Part shown: in pieces, positions 17,058 through 25,731 of the stretch
Position numbering within the stretch: position 1 is the stretch's first letter
How the letters are laid out: each line of letters starts with the position of its first letter
NCBI RefSeq assembly: GCF_004522215.1
Contig: NZ_SDLR01000017.1
Location: 1-45,279, forward strand
Length of the DNA stretch: 45,279 nucleotides
Source: Ammoniphilus sp. YIM 78166
GTDB lineage: Bacteria; Bacillota; Bacilli; Aneurinibacillales; RAOX-1
Direction of reading: 5' to 3'
Program-made: the position numbers and the translations under genes
Notes under the pieces: model-generated
Told to the model about the DNA's origin: nothing
What the model saw: only the letters and a program-made list of their open reading frames with translations
Database searches by the model: none

Positions 17058-17780
17058 TTACTTTACACGTTGAATGTGCAAACGGGTTTTACCATCAATA
17101 AATTTATAGTTTTCTTTTTTATCGGAGAAGAATTCATTAACTGCCTTATAACACCCAGACCAAGTATAATAGTCATCAATGATTAATTTACCGCCCTTGA
17201 CTAATAAGGGGACAATTCGTTCTAAACAGACTGATACTGAATCATACCAGTCACAATCAAGATGGGCAAGAACCACAGGATCATTTAATATTAATGTGTC
17301 CTGAAAAAGGCCTTTGATCAAGTGAATATTATTTTTATCGATTGGAAAGCCAAAACTCTTGAAATTATTCTTTACAAAATCATCTAGCTGGTCCATATAC
17401 CCATAGTACGGTCTGCTGCCTATGCCTTTTGACTTGCCTGATATTATTGATTTGTACCTTTCATGCACATCGGTTCCATCTTTTGAAGATGGAGAAGGAA
17501 TCATGCCAAAAACATCATATACATAAAATGGCCTATCAAAAGATTTGGATGCTGCAATAACTAAAGCGGACCCTCCTAATGCACAACCTGCTTCAATAAT
17601 AACCCCTTTTCTTCCTTCCCTTTCGATTTCCCTTACAGCCTCCCTTAGTTCGCTTAAAGCCGAATGACTAAGATAGGTTAAGTTTGCCTTCCTCACATGT
17701 TGAATGATATCCACTAACATACTCCTTTCTAATGAAAAATCGATTTTACATTTGTTCGCTGGATCTCTTTCGCAATTCAC
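17058..17780 (-). CDS. TylF/MycF-type O-methyltransferase
   Basis: A 240-residue class I SAM-dependent methyltransferase. VIIEAGCALGGSALVIA (about residues 59-75) is the SAM-binding motif I; YVYDVFGMIP follows as the acidic strand. LAHLDCDWYDSVSVCLERI and KLIIDDYYTWSGC are the metal-binding DxxW and DDY motifs of the TylF family, which methylates sugar hydroxyls on antibiotics and glycans. It sits 12 bp after the RCC1-domain gene and is probably co-transcribed with it. The start is uncertain: the frame begins at a GTG with a poorly spaced AAGG; an ATG 20 codons in has AAAGGAG only 1 nt away. Confidence 0.85.
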   Translation of the reverse strand: MNCERDPANKCKIDFSLERSMLVDIIQHVRKANLTYLSHSALSELREAVREIEREGRKGVIIEAGCALGGSALVIAASKSFDRPFYVYDVFGMIPSPSSKDGTDVHERYKSIISGKSKGIGSRPYYGYMDQLDDFVKNNFKSFGFPIDKNNIHLIKGLFQDTLILNDPVVLAHLDCDWYDSVSVCLERIVPLLVKGGKLIIDDYYTWSGCYKAVNEFFSDKKENYKFIDGKTRLHIQRVK

Positions 17781-17791
17781 CTTAGGTTAGG

Positions 17792-19666
17792 TCAACCGTT
17801 GTTTGGGAATATGCTCGGACACTGAGCGGGGAATAGATTGCTTGGAAGGGGCGGGCATACGGCCTCGACAGGAGCCGCCTCGCATTCCACCGGACCGCGG
17901 GGTTGGAAGAAACGAGCCAAAAGCTCCAGCTTAACTTCGGCTTCAACCTGTATTTCTTTACATACATTAACCGTTAGGAAAATTCCGGGTTCCATAAAGG
18001 CACCTGCACCCATTTGGCGGAAAGAAGCGTTGCATAAGACATCCAGAATCCGGCATTGGATATTTAATCCTCTTTCCCAGCACAAAGCGACTTCTTCATC
18101 AAACTGAACGAAGACATTCTCGCTGCAGATCACTTCACCATCGGCATCGGTATCCACCAGGTCAACTCTTACGCAAACAGTAAACAAAAATGGAATGGCA
18201 TTTAGCCGAACGAGGGTTCCATCCGGAGCTGTACAGCTGACGCGCATAGCTGCATCCACATCAAAATCACAGCGTGCACCGGTACAAACCATCGGGGTCG
18301 GAGTTGGCTGAGGCTTGGGAAGAAGAGGAAAGACAGGAAGGAATTGATCCGGATTTGTCGTGCATCTGGCAGTCAGTCGGTGTCCCAGCGCCAGCCTTTC
18401 TTCAATGATCGGCCGGCACGCCTCGGAGAGTTGGATTTTATTTTGGTAGCGATTCGTCAGGTAGACCCAGTCATATACTTTCTGCACCCGGATGCATTCC
18501 GGTCCGGGAAGCTCCGAGATGGATATGGCTATAGCCAAACTATGGGCTTCCCCCGCTGCAATCACCGGATCGTCAACGATGCCAGCCACTCTCACGGGAA
18601 CAGCGCTATCCCTGTTCGTTCCGTTGCCCAGCTGGCCATTTTCGTTGGCCCCCCAGGACATAAAAGTACCGTTATCTAGGGTGGCAATGCTGTGGGCTCC
18701 CCCGCCTGCGATCCTTTTAACATTGGAGATCCCAGCCACTTTCACGGGAGCAAAACGATCCATTGTCGAACCGTCCCCCAACTGACCTTTACCGTTCGCT
18801 CCCCAAGACCTTACTGTGCCATCCCTAAGGATAGCAAAACTATGGAAATCCCCGGCTGCAATCGCAATAGCGTCTTCTATTCCCTCAACCGCCAAAGGAA
18901 GATTACTGTCTGGCGTCGGTGCAGCCACTCCCAACTGCCCCCTCGAGTTATCTCCCCAAGCCACCACTTCTCCGCTCCTGAGCAGGGCCAGGCTGTGATT
19001 CTTTCCTGCAGCGATGGCAACAACATCAGTCAGACCGTTAACAGCCGCAATGACGCTGGCAAGCTCTTGTTCTTCTGGTTCTTCGGGTTCTTCCGGTACA
19101 TTTTGCACAGGCACAGGAAGTGGCTTATCCACGTTGGTACCGTCCCCCAACTGACCTTTGTCGTTTTGTCCCCATGCTCTCACGGTGTTATCCCGCATCC
19201 GGGCCAAGATATGATTGCCGCCAGCCGCAATTTCTCTTACGCCGGCGAGACCGAGCACTGGAGCCGGAATAGGCCTGCTGCCGCCGAATGTACCGCCTCC
19301 CAGCTGACCGTTTGAGTTATCTCCCCAGGTAAAGACTTGTTCTGTTAGAGTCATGGCAGCGCTAAACAAATCTCCGGCTGCAATGCCGATCGGATCGGTG
19401 AGTCCCTCCACGGGAGTAGGGATGACCGCGTCAGTGAAAGTACCGTTGCCCAGCTGGCCCCTCGAGTTATCCCCTGAAGCGAATACCGATCTTTCCTCAA
19501 GAAAAAGGCTATGTCTCCTTCCGGCAGCAACCCCTTTTTCTGCAGTCGGAATTGCGGGACCAGGTGGGGTTGCTACCCGCACAGGTACATTTTTGCTTAT
19601 TCTCGTGCCGTCCCCCAACTGACCTTCATTGTTCATCCCCCAAGAAAAGGGCTTTTTTTCAGCCAT
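17792..19666 (-). CDS. RCC1-repeat protein with shared Cys-rich C-terminal domain (copy A)
   Basis: About 624 residues. Residues 5 to about 370 hold seven RCC1-type repeats of roughly 50 residues, each with a W-G-x-N-x-x-G-Q-L-G-D/N-G-T core, enough for one seven-bladed propeller. A short linker leads to the shared domain at about 390-624: ECIRVQKVYDW, EACRP, GARCDF, IPFLFTVCVRVDL, ALCWERGLNIQC, FRQMGAGAF, KEIQVEAEVKLE, SNLFPAQCP. This copy has RFFQP where the other three have RFCQP, so it has one Cys fewer. No signal peptide or membrane segment. ATG 19666 is chosen for its GGAAGGAGA site; a frame to 19738 adds 24 residues without one. Probably a spore-surface protein (inference). Confidence 0.85.
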   Translation of the reverse strand: MAEKKPFSWGMNNEGQLGDGTRISKNVPVRVATPPGPAIPTAEKGVAAGRRHSLFLEERSVFASGDNSRGQLGNGTFTDAVIPTPVEGLTDPIGIAAGDLFSAAMTLTEQVFTWGDNSNGQLGGGTFGGSRPIPAPVLGLAGVREIAAGGNHILARMRDNTVRAWGQNDKGQLGDGTNVDKPLPVPVQNVPEEPEEPEEQELASVIAAVNGLTDVVAIAAGKNHSLALLRSGEVVAWGDNSRGQLGVAAPTPDSNLPLAVEGIEDAIAIAAGDFHSFAILRDGTVRSWGANGKGQLGDGSTMDRFAPVKVAGISNVKRIAGGGAHSIATLDNGTFMSWGANENGQLGNGTNRDSAVPVRVAGIVDDPVIAAGEAHSLAIAISISELPGPECIRVQKVYDWVYLTNRYQNKIQLSEACRPIIEERLALGHRLTARCTTNPDQFLPVFPLLPKPQPTPTPMVCTGARCDFDVDAAMRVSCTAPDGTLVRLNAIPFLFTVCVRVDLVDTDADGEVICSENVFVQFDEEVALCWERGLNIQCRILDVLCNASFRQMGAGAFMEPGIFLTVNVCKEIQVEAEVKLELLARFFQPRGPVECEAAPVEAVCPPLPSNLFPAQCPSIFPNNG

Positions 19667-19877
19667 ATATACTCTCCTTCCCTTGACGATCATGCCTGAA
19701 TGATTTCCACTCCATGATTCATCAAAGAGTCTCATCATTCCTGCTATTTTACTACCTTATTATGGTATTCGCGCCCTGTACACTTGTATCTGAACAAACG
19801 GCCTAATTGGGGTGACATTCTACAATCATTTTTCTTATTCCAAATTAGAAAATCACATGACATTAGATGGAAAAAGA

Positions 19878-19912
19878 GGTGACCCAAAGTGCCAGGCCAC
19901 TTTTGGGTCACC
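19878..19912 (-). terminator. intrinsic terminator after the ATP-grasp gene
   Basis: Stem GGTGACCCAAAGTG / CACTTTTGGGTCACC, followed on the minus strand by CTCTTTTTCC. It ends the 19944-21068 gene. Confidence 0.8.
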
Positions 19913-19943
19913 CTGTGCTTTTAGTTAGGACTTCCGTGTGGAT

Positions 19944-21068
19944 TTAATTGTCAAATCCCGATTTTAACGCAAGATAAAGAGCATATTCAATGGGTTTACA
20001 GAATGCATTTTGTTGATTCGGAAGTTGATACGGGTATGGAAGTGGATTAACTTCAAAAATCCACAAATGTCCATTTTGATCCACGCCAAAATCCATTCCT
20101 AGATCTGCCATATGGTATCCCAATCGATCGAAAACGTTACAAATCTGAAACCCTAGATTAACAATAGCTCTTTCCCAATCATCATGATTTGCTATCTGGC
20201 TATCCAGCAGGTTTTCCAATAACTTAATCCGGGCAATCTTGTGAAGTTCGTGGCTGATATGACTATCATTGGTCGCAACGCGACATAACAAAGTAGAAAC
20301 TTCCCATTTGCCTAAACTGTTTTTATTCATGTGAAGGCGTATATCAGTTACCTTTTTGTCAACATTCACAGTTTGAATACTTTGTTGGACGATATATTTC
20401 TCAGCCAACAATCCTCGAGAAAACATACTCCAAAATATGGTGAAAGATTTGAATTTTTCTTTTCGCATTTCACCTTCTTTCCAATAGAAAACTTCTAGTC
20501 TTCCTTCGTTTTGCAACTTCACCCGGAAAATTCCTCTTCCGCTATGGCCATAAATGGGATCGATCGGTTTTAAAAAAATATCCTTATAGCTGTTCAAAGG
20601 TTGCAGCAGATCCTCTTCCCTTTCTATTTTCCATGTGTTCGGAAGATGGTCACGCAGTATACAATCACCTGCAAGCAGTTCCCAGCCCTGCCATTTATCA
20701 AATATGAAATTATTAAATATCATGCGACCAATTTGCTTCTCGATCTTGTTCACTAAAATGGGATCAATAAGACATTGAATATAGATGACATCAGGCAAAG
20801 GCAATGTGCCTTTTTTCTTGCTAATTTTTCCGGCTTTCTTCTCCAGAATATCCCCTATCACAGTGAGCTGTGCTATATTTAAGTTCTGAATACGGAAAAT
20901 AACAATGGTAGTGTTATGAGGAAAGGATTGTAGCCTTTTTACTGCTACTGATCGAAATTCTGGTTTGGTATCGGATACACAGATTCCTATTAGAGGTGTT
21001 TCTTTATAAGAAAGATTCTGTTCATTCACATTATTTGGATATACCTGTACAAAGACAAGCTTCCACAT
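19944..21068 (-). CDS. YheC/YheD-family ATP-grasp protein, copy 1
   Basis: About 374 residues, matching the YheC/YheD ATP-grasp family of spore-coat-associated proteins. Key pieces are LPLPDVIYIQC (about residues 87-97), FNNFIFDKWQGWELL (about 115-129), DIFLKPIDPIYGHSGRGIFRV (the ATP-binding Lys and Gly-rich loop), KVTDIRLHMNK and DLGMDFGVDQNGHLWIFEVNPLP (the metal-binding end, D and E-x-N). ATP-grasp enzymes join a carboxylate to an amine or thiol; the substrate of this family is unknown. ATG 21068 is taken over GTG 21071 because of GAGGTG spacing. A paralogue lies at 25732-26778. Confidence 0.9.
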   Translation of the reverse strand: MWKLVFVQVYPNNVNEQNLSYKETPLIGICVSDTKPEFRSVAVKRLQSFPHNTTIVIFRIQNLNIAQLTVIGDILEKKAGKISKKKGTLPLPDVIYIQCLIDPILVNKIEKQIGRMIFNNFIFDKWQGWELLAGDCILRDHLPNTWKIEREEDLLQPLNSYKDIFLKPIDPIYGHSGRGIFRVKLQNEGRLEVFYWKEGEMRKEKFKSFTIFWSMFSRGLLAEKYIVQQSIQTVNVDKKVTDIRLHMNKNSLGKWEVSTLLCRVATNDSHISHELHKIARIKLLENLLDSQIANHDDWERAIVNLGFQICNVFDRLGYHMADLGMDFGVDQNGHLWIFEVNPLPYPYQLPNQQNAFCKPIEYALYLALKSGFDN

Positions 21069-21237
21069 CACAGCACCTCATTCCCAGTCCATATTACAAG
21101 GAATTGTCAATAACCCTTCAAGTCCTCGCATTCCTCTCAAAAACATTTCGTAGGCTAAAGACAGAGTCTTATTAAAGTCCGTGTTTCGCCTTTTCATCTA
21201 CGGAGTCAGTAAAAAATTGTAGTCCTTTGAAGTTATC

Positions 21238-21265
21238 ACCTCAAAATATTGGGGCACATACATTA
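21238..21265 (+). promoter_or_regulatory. sigma-K-type promoter before the DUF11/P-domain gene
   Basis: AC at 21238-21239, 17-bp spacer, CATACATTA at 21257-21265. This is a full match to the sigma-K consensus pattern, 29 bp upstream of the ATG. Confidence 0.6.
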
Positions 21266-21294
21266 GTCATATATGAATAAGGGAAGTGCTATTT

Positions 21295-22179
21295 ATGGGA
21301 GTTACACCTCCAATACCTTCGGAAGCTGACTTATCCGTAACCAAAGTTGACGAACCGGATCCGGTATCCGCAGGATCCACTTTAACCTATACTCTTACCG
21401 TCGCCAATAACGGCCCTTCCACTGCAACAAACGTCACATTGACCGATACACTGCCAGCAAGCTTCGTCTTTATGTCGGCGGTTCCCACCCAGGGTACTTG
21501 CACTCCCGAACCTGGAAATATCGTGACATGCAGCCTAGGCACCTTAGTCAATGGAGCTAGCGCGACTGTTACGATTACGGGAACGCCGACAGCTAATGGG
21601 ATCATCACCAACACCGCAACCGTTACAGGCAATGAGTTCGATCCCGATTCATCCAACGATACGGCCACGGAAACCACTACGGTACAACTGACGCAATCCT
21701 TTGCAAACCCTGCCCCAATCATAATCAATGTACAAGGACCGGCTACACCATATCCCTCAACTATTAACGTGGCGGGATTGACTGGTACCATTGTTAAGGT
21801 GACAGTGACATTAAGCAATATTTCCCACACGTTCCCGGCAGACCTTGATATCCTACTTGTTGGACCACTGGGACAAAATGTCCTGCTTCTGTCAGATGTA
21901 GGGGGAAACCAAGATATTGTCGGTGTGACGCTAACATTTGACGACGATGCCTCGACGCAAGTACCAACGCCAATCGTCTCAGGTACTTTCCGTCCGACAA
22001 ATATGGGAGGCGGTGATAATTTCCCAGCACCAGCTCCATCGCCGCCTTATGGGTCTGCATTAAGCGTATTCAACGGGACAAATCCAAACGGTACATGGAA
22101 TCTTTTCGTATTCGACGATAAGCCTATGGACTCCGGCACTATCGCAGGCGGATGGTCGCTAACCATTACAGTAATATGA
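21295..22179 (+). CDS. DUF11-repeat plus P-domain (proprotein convertase-like) surface protein
   Basis: 294 residues in two parts. Residues about 8-120 form one DUF11 Ig-like repeat (ADLSVTKVDEPDPV, LTYTLTVANNGPSTATNVTLTDTLP, ITNTATVTGNEFDPDSSNDTATE). Residues about 130-294 are a P-domain-type beta-sandwich (HTFPADLDILLVGP, GQNVLLLSDVGG, FNGTNPNGTWNLFVFDD, GGWSLTITVI). Both domains are normally extracellular, yet there is no signal peptide, consistent with mother-cell loading onto the spore. Unlike its neighbours it lacks the Cys-rich C-terminal domain. GGGAAGTG precedes ATG 21295; a GTG three codons earlier is less well placed. Confidence 0.85.
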   Translation: MGVTPPIPSEADLSVTKVDEPDPVSAGSTLTYTLTVANNGPSTATNVTLTDTLPASFVFMSAVPTQGTCTPEPGNIVTCSLGTLVNGASATVTITGTPTANGIITNTATVTGNEFDPDSSNDTATETTTVQLTQSFANPAPIIINVQGPATPYPSTINVAGLTGTIVKVTVTLSNISHTFPADLDILLVGPLGQNVLLLSDVGGNQDIVGVTLTFDDDASTQVPTPIVSGTFRPTNMGGGDNFPAPAPSPPYGSALSVFNGTNPNGTWNLFVFDDKPMDSGTIAGGWSLTITVI

Positions 22180-22256
22180 CAGTACGGTAAGTCCCGGAAT
22201 GGAATAATAGATACAAGGTAAGTTACTATCGACAAGACTGCTTGCAGTGAAATATG

Positions 22257-22289
22257 AAAAGGAACGCTGATGAAGCCGTTCCTTTTTTT
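22257..22289 (+). terminator. intrinsic terminator
   Basis: AAAAGGAACG / CGTTCCTTTTTTT hairpin, 78 bp after the stop of the DUF11/P-domain gene. Confidence 0.85.
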
Positions 22290-22598
22290 GTTATCTAACT
22301 TGACAAGGGGATATTAAACCCTAATTCCCCCACAATAAATCCTCCTGTTCAATATTAGATATTGTCTATATTTATGTTATATGAGCTTTGAAACTTATTG
22401 ATCTGGTTAATTTCATTAACTCGGCTATTCTCATTGCATCCGGGTGGTTTATCCATCCAACCCATGCCAAAGCCCAAAGCGCCAAAAACTTTCGTTCGTC
22501 CCTCTTCCTTCAAAAATGTATATTCACCTAAACCCAACACATTATTTTTAACATATGAATGGTAGTGATCTGAATTGAATTAAGAATAGTTTTCTATG

Positions 22599-22640
22599 AA
22601 AATCCTGATCCCCCGAATGGGATTGGAGTTATCAGATTTT
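22599..22640 (+). other. imperfect hairpin in the leader of the beta-helix gene
   Basis: Outer AAAAT-CTGAT pairs with ATCAG-ATTTT and inner CCC pairs with GGG around CCCGAAT. It could fold in the leader about 40 nt upstream of the ribosome binding site, or terminate read-through. Function unknown. Confidence 0.4.
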
Positions 22641-22681
22641 AGCCTAGCCTGTTTTTAACTTGTCATGAAAGGAGAATACAT

Positions 22682-25264
22682 TTGCCTTCTGAGGTTTTTG
22701 TACCTAGTGTTCTTGCTCCTACTATTCAAGCCGGAATCAATGCGGTAGATCCTGGAGGAACAGTCCACGTAGCACCAGGATTATATCCGACCCCTTCAAC
22801 CATTACTGTCGATAAGCCTGTCACCATTGTTGGCCCGCAAGCGAATGTGGATCCTCGCCCTAATTGTTTTACCTCCCGCACTCCCGGAGATCCCACTACA
22901 GAAGCTATTGTCGATGGCCTTTTTACTGTAGCTGTCATTTTTCGAATTCAGGCAAATGATGTCACGATAAATGGTTTGGAAATAAGAAACGGGACCGGGG
23001 ACTTAATTGAATCCTTAGCGGCGGCACCAGTCAAAGAGCGCACGAGGATCTTGTATAATATTATTCATGACTCATCTGGAGACGAAGGAGTTCAGCTACG
23101 CAATGTTTCAAACGGATCAATCAGTTTCAATCATGTTTACAATACATTAGGTGACGGCATCAACTTTTGTTGTGGAACTATAAACAGTACGATTAGCTTC
23201 AATGAGGTGCATGATATTCGTTCAACCGATGCAGCGATCTACGTATACGAGTCAACCAATGTGGATATTGAAGGAAACCTGGTCTATAACGTCGTTAATA
23301 ATGACGGCATTAAGCGCGGAAGAAGCGATGGTTTCGATGTCAATCGAACCGGAGGAGTCATCCGCCATAATATAGTTCACGATACCAATCAGGATGGCAT
23401 TACTGTTTATACAAGCAATACCATTATAGACGGCAACGAAATATACAGGAGCAGAAGTCGGAATGGTGCCCTCCATGTAAGCTTTAATGTCAATAATATT
23501 GTCATCCAAAATAATTGCATTCATGATAACGGAGTCCCAGGGGATGGGCGAACTACATTTGGCATTCGAATTGGAGGGGGAACTCTGCGTCCATCGAATG
23601 TCGTCGTGAACAATAACAATCTTTTTGATAACCCGGAAGGTCAACTATTTTACAATTCTGTACCGGTTTTAAATGCTGAGAATAACTGGTGGGGAAGTCC
23701 TTCTGGCCCGTCGCCTGGATCTATTATGGGGAATGTAGATTTTATTCCATTTTTAGAGGCTCCGGCCCCGGTGTGCAACCCTAGCATTATTTGTCCCGGA
23801 GATATCACAACGGAAAATGACCCGGGTCAATGTTCGGGAACCGTTTCCTATACTATTGAGGCTACTAGTTTTGACTGCGGGATTATAGAGATTGCCTGCG
23901 ATCCAGGTGGAACCCATACTTTTTTCCCTCCGGAGCAATCCGTTTCGATTACTGAGGTCCAATCGTTCCCTGTTGGATCTCATACGGTGACATGCACAGC
24001 TACGAATGCGAGTGGGGATACAGCTGAATGCTCCTTTGCGGTGACGGTGAATGATACCGAACCGCCGCAGCTCACTTGTAACGACATGACCGTACCGGCC
24101 GATCCGGGACAATGTTCAGCCGTGGTCAGCGAATACGATGTCACGGTATCGGACAATTGTCCCGGGGTGACCTTAGTTTGCGATCCGCCCCCCGGATCCG
24201 CTTTTCCTATGGGACCTTCCACCGTCAATTGTACGGCGACGGACGCGGCTGGACATCAAACGAGCTGCTCGTTCACTATAACGGTGACTCCGTCCATTAC
24301 CTGCTCAGCCGACATCACCGTCCTTGCGGATCCAGGCGAAAACGGAGCCATTGTAAATTATCCGGATCCTGCGGTCAGCGACTGCCCTGGGTTTACTGTT
24401 TCCTGCAACCCGCCATCCGGCTCTTTCTTTCCTTTAGGAACTACAACTGTTACTTGCACGGCAAGAGACGACTCCGGAAACGCCAATGCCTGCTCTTTTA
24501 CTGTTACGGTTATCGGGGCCCCCTCTCCCGCTCCAACTCCGGAGCCATTCCAAAACGAATGCATCCGCGTTCAAAAAGTTTTTGACTGGGTCTATCTAAC
24601 GAACCGCTACCGAAACAAAATCCAACTCCCCGAGGCATGCAGCCCGATCATTGAAGAAAGGCTGGCTCAAGGGCACCGTCTGACTGCCAGATGTACGACA
24701 AATCCCGATCATGTTCTCCCGATTTTCCCTCTGCTTCCCCAGCTTCAGCCTGCTCCCACCCCGTTTATATGCCCTGGTGCCCGTTGCGATTTTGGACCGG
24801 ACACCGCTACACCAGTCAGATGTATTGCTCAAGATGGAACGACGGTCAATCTCCAAGCTATTCCTTTCTTGTTTACGGTATGCGTAAGGGTTGACTTGAT
24901 TGATATAAATGCAAATGACGTAATCTGCACCGATAATGTATTTGTCCAGTTCGATGAAGAAGTGGCCCTTTGTTGGGAGAGAGGACTTAACATTCAATGC
25001 CGCACACTTGACGTCATCTGTAACGCTTCTTTCCGACAGTTGGGTGCCTTCGCTGAACCTGGCATTTTTCTAACTGTAAATATATGCAAAGAAATCCAAG
25101 TAGTAGCAGAAGTGAAGCTGGAACTGCCGGCGCGTTTCTGCCAACCTCGCGGACCAGTAGAGTGTACGGCAACTCCGTTCATAGACGATTGTCCGCCGCT
25201 TCCAAGCAATCTTTTCCCACCTCAATGTCCGAGTCTTTTTCCTAGTTCGTTTGATAAGCTTTAA
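22682..25264 (+). CDS. beta-helix plus HYR-repeat protein with shared Cys-rich C-terminal domain (copy B)
   Basis: 860 residues. Residues about 10-355 are a right-handed parallel beta-helix with NosD/PbH1-like repeats (TIQAGINAVDPGGTVHVAPG, then many N-x-I/V-x-x-N turns and a final NNWWGSPSGP). Residues about 363-615 are three HYR domains, each with paired Cys and a G-x-x-T-V-x-C-T-A-x-D/N motif. A Pro-rich linker leads to the shared domain at about 625-860. TTG start with AAAGGAG 7 nt upstream. No signal peptide. HYR and beta-helix modules are usually adhesive or carbohydrate-binding in secreted proteins; here a spore-surface role is inferred from the shared C-terminal domain and neighbours. 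Confidence 0.88.
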   Translation: MPSEVFVPSVLAPTIQAGINAVDPGGTVHVAPGLYPTPSTITVDKPVTIVGPQANVDPRPNCFTSRTPGDPTTEAIVDGLFTVAVIFRIQANDVTINGLEIRNGTGDLIESLAAAPVKERTRILYNIIHDSSGDEGVQLRNVSNGSISFNHVYNTLGDGINFCCGTINSTISFNEVHDIRSTDAAIYVYESTNVDIEGNLVYNVVNNDGIKRGRSDGFDVNRTGGVIRHNIVHDTNQDGITVYTSNTIIDGNEIYRSRSRNGALHVSFNVNNIVIQNNCIHDNGVPGDGRTTFGIRIGGGTLRPSNVVVNNNNLFDNPEGQLFYNSVPVLNAENNWWGSPSGPSPGSIMGNVDFIPFLEAPAPVCNPSIICPGDITTENDPGQCSGTVSYTIEATSFDCGIIEIACDPGGTHTFFPPEQSVSITEVQSFPVGSHTVTCTATNASGDTAECSFAVTVNDTEPPQLTCNDMTVPADPGQCSAVVSEYDVTVSDNCPGVTLVCDPPPGSAFPMGPSTVNCTATDAAGHQTSCSFTITVTPSITCSADITVLADPGENGAIVNYPDPAVSDCPGFTVSCNPPSGSFFPLGTTTVTCTARDDSGNANACSFTVTVIGAPSPAPTPEPFQNECIRVQKVFDWVYLTNRYRNKIQLPEACSPIIEERLAQGHRLTARCTTNPDHVLPIFPLLPQLQPAPTPFICPGARCDFGPDTATPVRCIAQDGTTVNLQAIPFLFTVCVRVDLIDINANDVICTDNVFVQFDEEVALCWERGLNIQCRTLDVICNASFRQLGAFAEPGIFLTVNICKEIQVVAEVKLELPARFCQPRGPVECTATPFIDDCPPLPSNLFPPQCPSLFPSSFDKL

Positions 25265-25295
25265 TCGATTAGCATGAATAACCTTATATTGAGTA

Positions 25296-25322
25296 ACACA
25301 ATTAACCAATGCCCATATAATG
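25296..25322 (+). promoter_or_regulatory. sigma-K-type promoter before the 97-aa gene
   Basis: AC at 25296-25297, 16-bp spacer, CATATAATG at 25314-25322. The last base differs from the CATAnnnTA pattern. Confidence 0.45.
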
Positions 25323-25365
25323 GGGGTGTAGAAAGTTAATATTAGGAATTTAAGGAGGAATTACT

Positions 25366-25659
25366 TTGGGAGGAATAGGATTTTGCCGCGTTTGCTTAAA
25401 TGGGACTGTTACGGTAACGGGATTAGAACCCATAACAGTTGCGGATGTGTGTGTTGATTTGCCAATAACTAACGGTGTAGTTACGATCGATGTTGCCTCG
25501 ATTCTTGCTACCTTTTTCCCGCAAATTCCGCAAGCTGTAATAGATCAATTAAGGGCTGCGATCGGGACATTTACTCGTACCTGCCCATTTGACGATATCA
25601 TCGTAGATGAAGATATAGCGGGGGTAGTATCCGTTGATTTGACAGTAAGCTCTGAATAG
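25366..25659 (+). CDS. small hypothetical protein with three Cys near the N-terminus
   Basis: 97 residues with no recognised family. GFCRVCLNGTVTVTG at the start carries two Cys, followed by VCVDLPITNGVVTIDV, then a helical VIDQLRAAIG stretch and an acidic VDEDIAGVVSVDLTV end; about half is predicted beta. TTG start with AAGGAGG upstream, a sigma-K-like promoter 44 bp before, and a terminator after, so it is a stand-alone gene. It lies between the beta-helix and ATP-grasp genes. A small spore-coat structural protein is possible, but that rests on context only. Confidence 0.7.
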   Translation: MGGIGFCRVCLNGTVTVTGLEPITVADVCVDLPITNGVVTIDVASILATFFPQIPQAVIDQLRAAIGTFTRTCPFDDIIVDEDIAGVVSVDLTVSSE

Positions 25660-25690
25660 CCCCACCAAAAGAGATCTTCGTTTATCTATT

Positions 25691-25715
25691 CACCTCTTCA
25701 AGAGGTGATTTTTTT
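25691..25715 (+). terminator. intrinsic terminator after the 97-aa gene
   Basis: CACCTCTT / AAGAGGTG hairpin followed by ATTTTTTT. It ends 16 bp before the next start codon, so it may also serve as an attenuator for the ATP-grasp gene. Confidence 0.75.
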
Positions 25716-25731
25716 AGAAGGTGAGGGGGAT

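Larger units (their letters stand above)
22180..22681. other. 502-bp intergenic region
   Basis: Holds the terminator at 22257-22289, an AT-rich stretch, and a structured leader hairpin at 22599-22640 before the beta-helix gene. A 61-codon frame on the minus strand (22355-22540) has no ribosome site. No clear sigma-K promoter is visible here. Confidence 0.6.

Noticed and set aside
18692..19315. 207-codon plus-strand ORF
   Set aside because: Lies antisense within the RCC1 repeats; no ribosome site, and the opposite frame has clear repeat domains.
22355..22540. 61-codon minus-strand ORF in the intergenic region
   Set aside because: No ribosome site and no family resemblance; placed in an AT-rich spacer.
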